9,105 bases of DNA from Limisphaerales bacterium (GTDB taxonomy: Bacteria; Verrucomicrobiota; Verrucomicrobiae; Limisphaerales; UBA11358): NCBI GenBank assembly GCA_003152145.1, contig PLZL01000324.1, positions 1-9,105 on the forward strand, given 5' to 3'. The first letter of the stretch is position 1, and the number at the start of each line of letters is the position of its first letter. The position numbers and the translations under genes are program-made. Below the pieces are notes generated by a model. The model made no database searches. It saw only the letters and a program-made list of their open reading frames with translations, and was not told where the DNA came from. Below are positions 6,503 to 9,105 of this stretch, one piece after another.

Positions 6503-7378
6503 TTATTCGGTGGTTGAAGGGATGTTGGTTTTGATGGTCGGAAGTGATGGCGGCAAAGCGATCCGCGTCACCAGCACACTGAATTCATTTTTCAGGGACA
6601 GCTCGTTGCGCCCCCCGTCAGGCGTGCCGGTGATGGCGAAATAGACTGTGCTGGCAGATTTCGGCGGCAGCACACCCAGGGCATCGCTGATGGACTGGTA
6701 ATAAAGCCGATTGCCGACGCGGACACAGAAACTCTCCGGCAGATAGCGGATTTCCTGGTCAGACTTGTTTTTCAGGGTGACATGAAAAACCAGCGTGTCC
6801 TCGGGGTTGAATCGAAACACTTCCTCGATGCGGATTTCGTAGTCGTTGAAATCGGTGACTTGCGGCGCGTCGCCGAAAGTTCTGGCCTCGGCATTGGCGA
6901 CCGCATCCGGGTGCTGTTTTTTCAACAACGGGAAGGCCTTCGCCTTGTCGAGCAACGCCAGCAACTGCGTCGGCGTCACGAGCGGCGCGGGCAAAACAGT
7001 TTCAGCCGTGGCTGGATCATCGAGATTCAGAGCCAGGACCGGCGTATCGCTTTCCGCCAACTCGAAGACGTAGGTCTTTTTGTTCCAACGAATGTTGAGA
7101 TTGGTCGCGGCCTTGCGCGCGAGCGCGCGGACCGACAGGAACGTCGAGCCTTTCGTGTGCGCGAGCTGGAACTGCCCTGGCGTCTTGCCGTCGGCAGTCA
7201 CGCCCACGGCATCAATCGCGGCGATGGGGCCAGGAAAACTGATGGTGGTGACGCGGTTCGTCGCGACGGGAACGGTCACGATGACGGTTTCATCAAGCGT
7301 GACACGCTGAATCGCTTCAGGCGGTTCAGCCAAGGCGACGGCGGCGGACAATAGGAGGATGTTAATTGATGATTTCAT
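6503..7378 (-). CDS. VirB9/TraK/TrbG-like periplasmic type IV secretion protein
   Basis: This 291-aa protein has a signal peptide (MKSSINILLLSAAVALA, cleavage after about residue 17). The first half resembles the N-terminal domain of VirB9/TrbG and TraK: TTISFPGPIAAIDAVGV, KGSTFLSVRALARKAATNLN, then IRWNKKTYVFEL. The TNL...Y.F.L pattern is the family hallmark. The second half (about 165-285: DYEIRIEEVFRFNPEDTLVF, YLPESFCVRVGNRLYYQ, LPPKSASTVYFAITG) reads as a beta-rich domain and is less typical of VirB9. In the channel, VirB9/TraK forms the outer-membrane ring with VirB10/TraB and a lipoprotein. The ATG at 7378 overlaps the end of the VirB8-like gene by 17 bases, and the stop lies two bases before virB10. 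Gene order supports TraK; family assignment is firm for the N-terminal half only. Confidence 0.78.
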   Translation of the reverse strand: MKSSINILLLSAAVALAEPPEAIQRVTLDETVIVTVPVATNRVTTISFPGPIAAIDAVGVTADGKTPGQFQLAHTKGSTFLSVRALARKAATNLNIRWNKKTYVFELAESDTPVLALNLDDPATAETVLPAPLVTPTQLLALLDKAKAFPLLKKQHPDAVANAEARTFGDAPQVTDFNDYEIRIEEVFRFNPEDTLVFHVTLKNKSDQEIRYLPESFCVRVGNRLYYQSISDALGVLPPKSASTVYFAITGTPDGGRNELSLKNEFSVLVTRIALPPSLPTIKTNIPSTTE

Positions 7379-7871
7379 ATTTGAAGTCGCCGACGGCGGT
7401 CGGGAAGCGACCGTTGGCGGCCATGTTGGGGTTGCGGATGAGACGGAAACTCAGCTTGAAATTGAACGCTTCGGTGAACACCTTTTCCTGGAAGATGCCG
7501 GTGCGAATCACCTGGCCGGTGACAGTGGCGAGCACTTCGTTTTCGCGCGTGGCGAGAATATCAACGCGGGCGATTTCCGGTTTCTGATGAAGCTGCTTGG
7601 CGCGAAACTCGACCGCCTCGCGCGTGCGCTGGTCCTGCGCTTTTTGGAACGCAGATTTTAGAAACATCTGTTTCAACAAATCGGCGTGGTCAAAATCCTT
7701 CGGATTGCGTTCGAGCAAAGCGGTCGTCGCCAGCTCGGCCTGCTCGACATGCAAATTCTTGGCCTCCTGAAACTGGAGCAACGGACTGACGTAATAGGTC
7801 TGCGCCGGGTCAATGATGACGACGCGTTCGCGTTGTTTGAACTGTGAGACGATGTGGTAGCGGTCCATCAC
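7362..7871 (-). CDS. VirB8/TraE-like type IV secretion protein with a damaged or frameshifted 5' end
   Basis: The 169-aa reading (GTG 7871; ATG at 7868) encodes a periplasmic VirB8/TraE-like domain. ERVVIIDPAQTYYVSPLLQF follows the membrane exit. The domain ends with EVLATVTGQVIRTGIFQEKV, the FKLSFRLIRNP strand and a GDFKYEIIN terminus. VirB8/TraE bridges the inner membrane and the core complex. Family members begin with a short basic cytoplasmic tail and a membrane helix. Here the helix codons (ASRASIAVLLLSV) lie upstream of the ATG in the same frame but have no start, and a TGA follows shortly before them. Removing one T from the T7 run (A7 at 7908-7914 on the plus strand) joins them to NLSVSSRKYLKFF from a TTG at 7956, giving a complete topology. 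So this is a frameshifted gene, a slippage-expressed gene or a base-call error. Confidence 0.68.
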   Translation of the reverse strand: MMDRYHIVSQFKQRERVVIIDPAQTYYVSPLLQFQEAKNLHVEQAELATTALLERNPKDFDHADLLKQMFLKSAFQKAQDQRTREAVEFRAKQLHQKPEIARVDILATRENEVLATVTGQVIRTGIFQEKVFTEAFNFKLSFRLIRNPNMAANGRFPTAVGDFKYEIIN

Positions 7872-7933
7872 CGACAGCAGCAGGACGGCGATGGACGCAC
7901 GCGATGCAAAAAAACTTCAAATATTTTCTTGAA

Positions 7934-7954
7934 GAAACCGAAAGGTTCGGTTTC
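7934..7954. repeat. Perfect 9-bp hairpin with 3-base loop
   Basis: GAAACCGAA (7934-7942), loop AGG, TTCGGTTTC (7946-7954). A smaller dyad, CAAT-CGA-ATTG (7954-7964), directly adjoins it. There is no U-tract on either strand, so it is not an intrinsic terminator. It covers the likely start of the VirB8-like frame (TTG at 7956) and could affect translation initiation or bind a regulator. Confidence 0.6.
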
Positions 7955-8049
7955 AATCGAATTGTTCTGATAGACGAATCATGTAACCAAAAAAACAATC
8001 ACAAATTTGCGGCTTCGGCTGCTGTCCGACACAAAACTGGTAATTTTGG

Positions 8050-8108
8050 CTCACTGGACACATTCGAGGCACGCCCCCATCGGGCGTGCCCGAAAGCGTT
8101 CCAGTGAG
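8050..8108. repeat. Nested inverted repeat (cruciform-like element)
   Basis: The inner stem GGCACGCCC (8068-8076) / GGGCGTGCC (8082-8090) is perfect, with a 5-base loop. TTCG (8063-8066) / CGAA (8091-8094) extends it past a one-base bulge. The outer arms CTCACTGGA (8050-8058) and TCCAGTGAG (8100-8108) are again perfect. The CCAGTG motif recurs at 8115-8120, inside a small GGGCA/TGCCC stem (8108-8123). It resembles a REP-type or recombination/transfer-site structure; the identity is unknown. Confidence 0.65.
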
Positions 8109-8130
8109 GGCATACCAGTGCCCGTGTCGG

Positions 8131-8158
8131 GGCGTGAGTAGGTCACGCCTTTCTGTTT
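8131..8158 (+). promoter_or_regulatory. Stem-loop with T-rich tail in the CARDB gene leader
   Basis: GGCGTGA (8131-8137), loop GTAGG, TCACGCC (8143-8149), followed by TTTCTGTTT. On the plus strand this has intrinsic-terminator form. It sits about 45 bases before the CARDB start, so it could be an attenuator or could block read-through into the gene. The stem is short (7 bp) and the tail imperfect. Confidence 0.35.
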
Positions 8159-8194
8159 CGGACGGCAGATACGAGGACATGAGGAAAAATAAAT

Positions 8195-9105
8195 ATGAAA
8201 TCCAACCAAACTTTCCAAACCTCACTGATAGGCGCGGCTTTCCTACTTCTTACGATCTTTCAAGCGGCAGCTTTGCCCAATCTGACGCCTTACCAACCGT
8301 CGGGCTGGTCGGACAAAATTGTGGTGTCAAGAACGACCGGAACCAGCACCGATAGCACGGGACTGACTACGGCGGACAGCCTTTACGTAGATTGGGCTGT
8401 TGCCAACCTCGGCACGACGGCTACTGCGAGCGGCTTCCACGAGACTCTCTACGTAGATGGTGTGGTGAAGTATGTCTATTATTATCCCTCGGCGCTCAAC
8501 GCTAGCACTTGGCAAGGCTATTCGGATTATTCGATCGGCTCGCTCAGTGCGGGAACTCACACGCTGAAGATTATTGCTGATTCTGGCCTTGAGATTACCG
8601 AAAGCGACGAAACCGACAACTCATACACCAAGACGATCACGGTGAGCAGTCCAGGCCAGCCCAACTTGGTGCCTTATCAGTTGTCCGGTTGGTCAGACAC
8701 AATCGTCGTGTCAAGGACAACCGGAACCACGACCGACAGCACGGGATTGACCACGGCAGATACATTGTATGTTGATTGGGATGTGGCGAACATCGGCACA
8801 GCGGCTACGGGCAGTGGCTTTTACAACACTCTTTACGTGGACGGAGTGGTGAAAACCGCTCCGTATTATGGGGCATCACTCGCTGCTGGCCTCAATGCGG
8901 CGACCTATGATTATTCCATTGGTTCGCTTAGCGCGGGAACACACACGATCAAAATTACAGTGGATTCAGGACTGTCCATCGCCGAAAGCAACGAGGGAGA
9001 CAACTCATACACCAAGACGATCACGGTAAGCAATCCGAGCCAGCCCAACCTGGTGCCTTATCAGTTGTCCGGTTGGTCAGATACAATCGTCGTGTCAAGG
9101 ACAAC
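8195..9105 (+). CDS. Secreted tandem CARDB-repeat protein, cut by the right window edge
   Basis: The frame is open for at least 303 codons. The ATG at 8195 is preceded by GAGG (8181-8184), a good ribosome binding site. A signal peptide follows (MKSNQTFQTSLIGAAFLLLT, then IFQAAA; cleavage around residue 26). The mature protein is a tandem array of 128-residue units starting at residues 28, 156 and 284. Each contains PYQxSGWSDxIVVSRTTGT, LTTADxLYVDWxVAN.G, LYVDGVVK, YSIGSLSAGTHT and a closing SxE.DNSYTKTITV. This is the CARDB pattern (a cell-adhesion-related, Ig-like beta-sandwich domain): an intermediate-length strand array ending in an E-x-D-N motif. Such proteins are exported and often serve in adhesion, surface attachment or as stalks to a distal domain, which would lie beyond the window. 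It diverges from the secretion operon, so co-function is not implied. Confidence 0.88.
   Translation, partial: MKSNQTFQTSLIGAAFLLLTIFQAAALPNLTPYQPSGWSDKIVVSRTTGTSTDSTGLTTADSLYVDWAVANLGTTATASGFHETLYVDGVVKYVYYYPSALNASTWQGYSDYSIGSLSAGTHTLKIIADSGLEITESDETDNSYTKTITVSSPGQPNLVPYQLSGWSDTIVVSRTTGTTTDSTGLTTADTLYVDWDVANIGTAATGSGFYNTLYVDGVVKTAPYYGASLAAGLNAATYDYSIGSLSAGTHTIKITVDSGLSIAESNEGDNSYTKTITVSNPSQPNLVPYQLSGWSDTIVVSRT
8276..9105 (+). repeat. Tandem 384-bp coding repeat (two full units plus the start of a third)
   Basis: Units begin at 8276, 8660 and 9044, each CCC AA., spaced exactly 384 bases (128 codons) apart. The visible 62 bases of unit 3 differ from the start of unit 2 at only two positions, both synonymous. 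Unit 1 differs from unit 2 more and by non-synonymous changes too. The internal copies therefore look recently duplicated or homogenised, and the edge copy has drifted. Confidence 0.9.

Larger units (their letters stand above)
7872..8194. other. Divergent intergenic region with multiple inverted repeats
   Basis: No convincing gene lies in this 323-base stretch between the leftward secretion operon and the rightward CARDB gene. It contains the probable true 5' end of the VirB8-like gene (to about 7956) and four perfect inverted repeats (7934-7954, 8068-8090 nested in 8050-8108, and 8131-8149). Promoters for both directions must lie here, but I could not identify strong -35/-10 pairs. A position beside the transfer operon would also suit an origin of transfer; no nic-site consensus was recognised. 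Confidence 0.6.

Noticed and set aside
7844..8107. Plus-strand frame of 87 codons (with an internal ATG at 7904)
   Set aside because: Its first half is antisense to the VirB8-like gene and its helix codons. Its second half translates the inverted repeats. No recognisable domain.
1..9105. CRISPR array, tRNA/rRNA genes or a complete insertion sequence
   Set aside because: No short regularly spaced repeats, no tRNA-like or rRNA-like sequence, and no transposase frame were seen. The only regular repeat is the 384-bp coding repeat.

Overview
The window looks like accessory DNA of a Gram-negative bacterium: part of a plasmid, an integrative conjugative element, or the scar of one. It holds a mobile-element DNA methylase, an AbiE toxin-antitoxin pair, a short type IV secretion (conjugation) operon, and the start of a secreted repeat protein. 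Moderately GC-rich coding, weak or absent Shine-Dalgarno sequences in the operon and the CARDB-repeat exoprotein would fit Verrucomicrobiota or relatives. That placement is inference, and no marker gene is present.

Layout, left to right. (1) Minus strand, 1-1850: the middle of a very large N6-adenine methylase/helicase of the mobile-element type. It runs off the left edge just before its helicase part and has lost its 5' end at about 1850. (2) Plus strand, about 1859-2581: an unrecognised gene that abuts the broken methylase head to head with no room for promoters, so a rearrangement (or assembly) breakpoint is likely at about 1850. (3) Minus strand, 4135-2634: abiEi-abiEii, a type IV toxin-antitoxin / abortive-infection pair joined by an ATGA overlap. 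A 15-bp palindrome lies just upstream of the abiEi start. (4) 4234-4279: a strong intrinsic terminator that closes the next operon. (5) Minus strand, 7871-4311: tightly packed genes in the order VirB8/TraE-like, VirB9/TraK-like, VirB10/TraB-like, lipoprotein (TraV/VirB7 position), a possible 34-aa ORF, and a 135-aa unknown. The order matches the traE-traK-traB-traV block of F-type systems, but the operon ends without the VirB4/TraC ATPase. The VirB8-like gene appears frameshifted or truncated at its 5' end. (6) 7872-8194: a divergent intergenic region with several perfect inverted repeats. (7) Plus strand, 8195 to the right edge: a signal-peptide protein made of exact 128-residue tandem CARDB-type repeats.

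The secretion genes encode the inner-membrane, periplasmic and outer-membrane core of a DNA-transfer channel. AbiE is typical stabilising or phage-defence cargo, and the methylase/helicase is typical of large conjugative elements. The truncated methylase, the damaged VirB8-like start and the missing VirB4 suggest a rearranged or decaying element, or one whose other transfer genes lie elsewhere.
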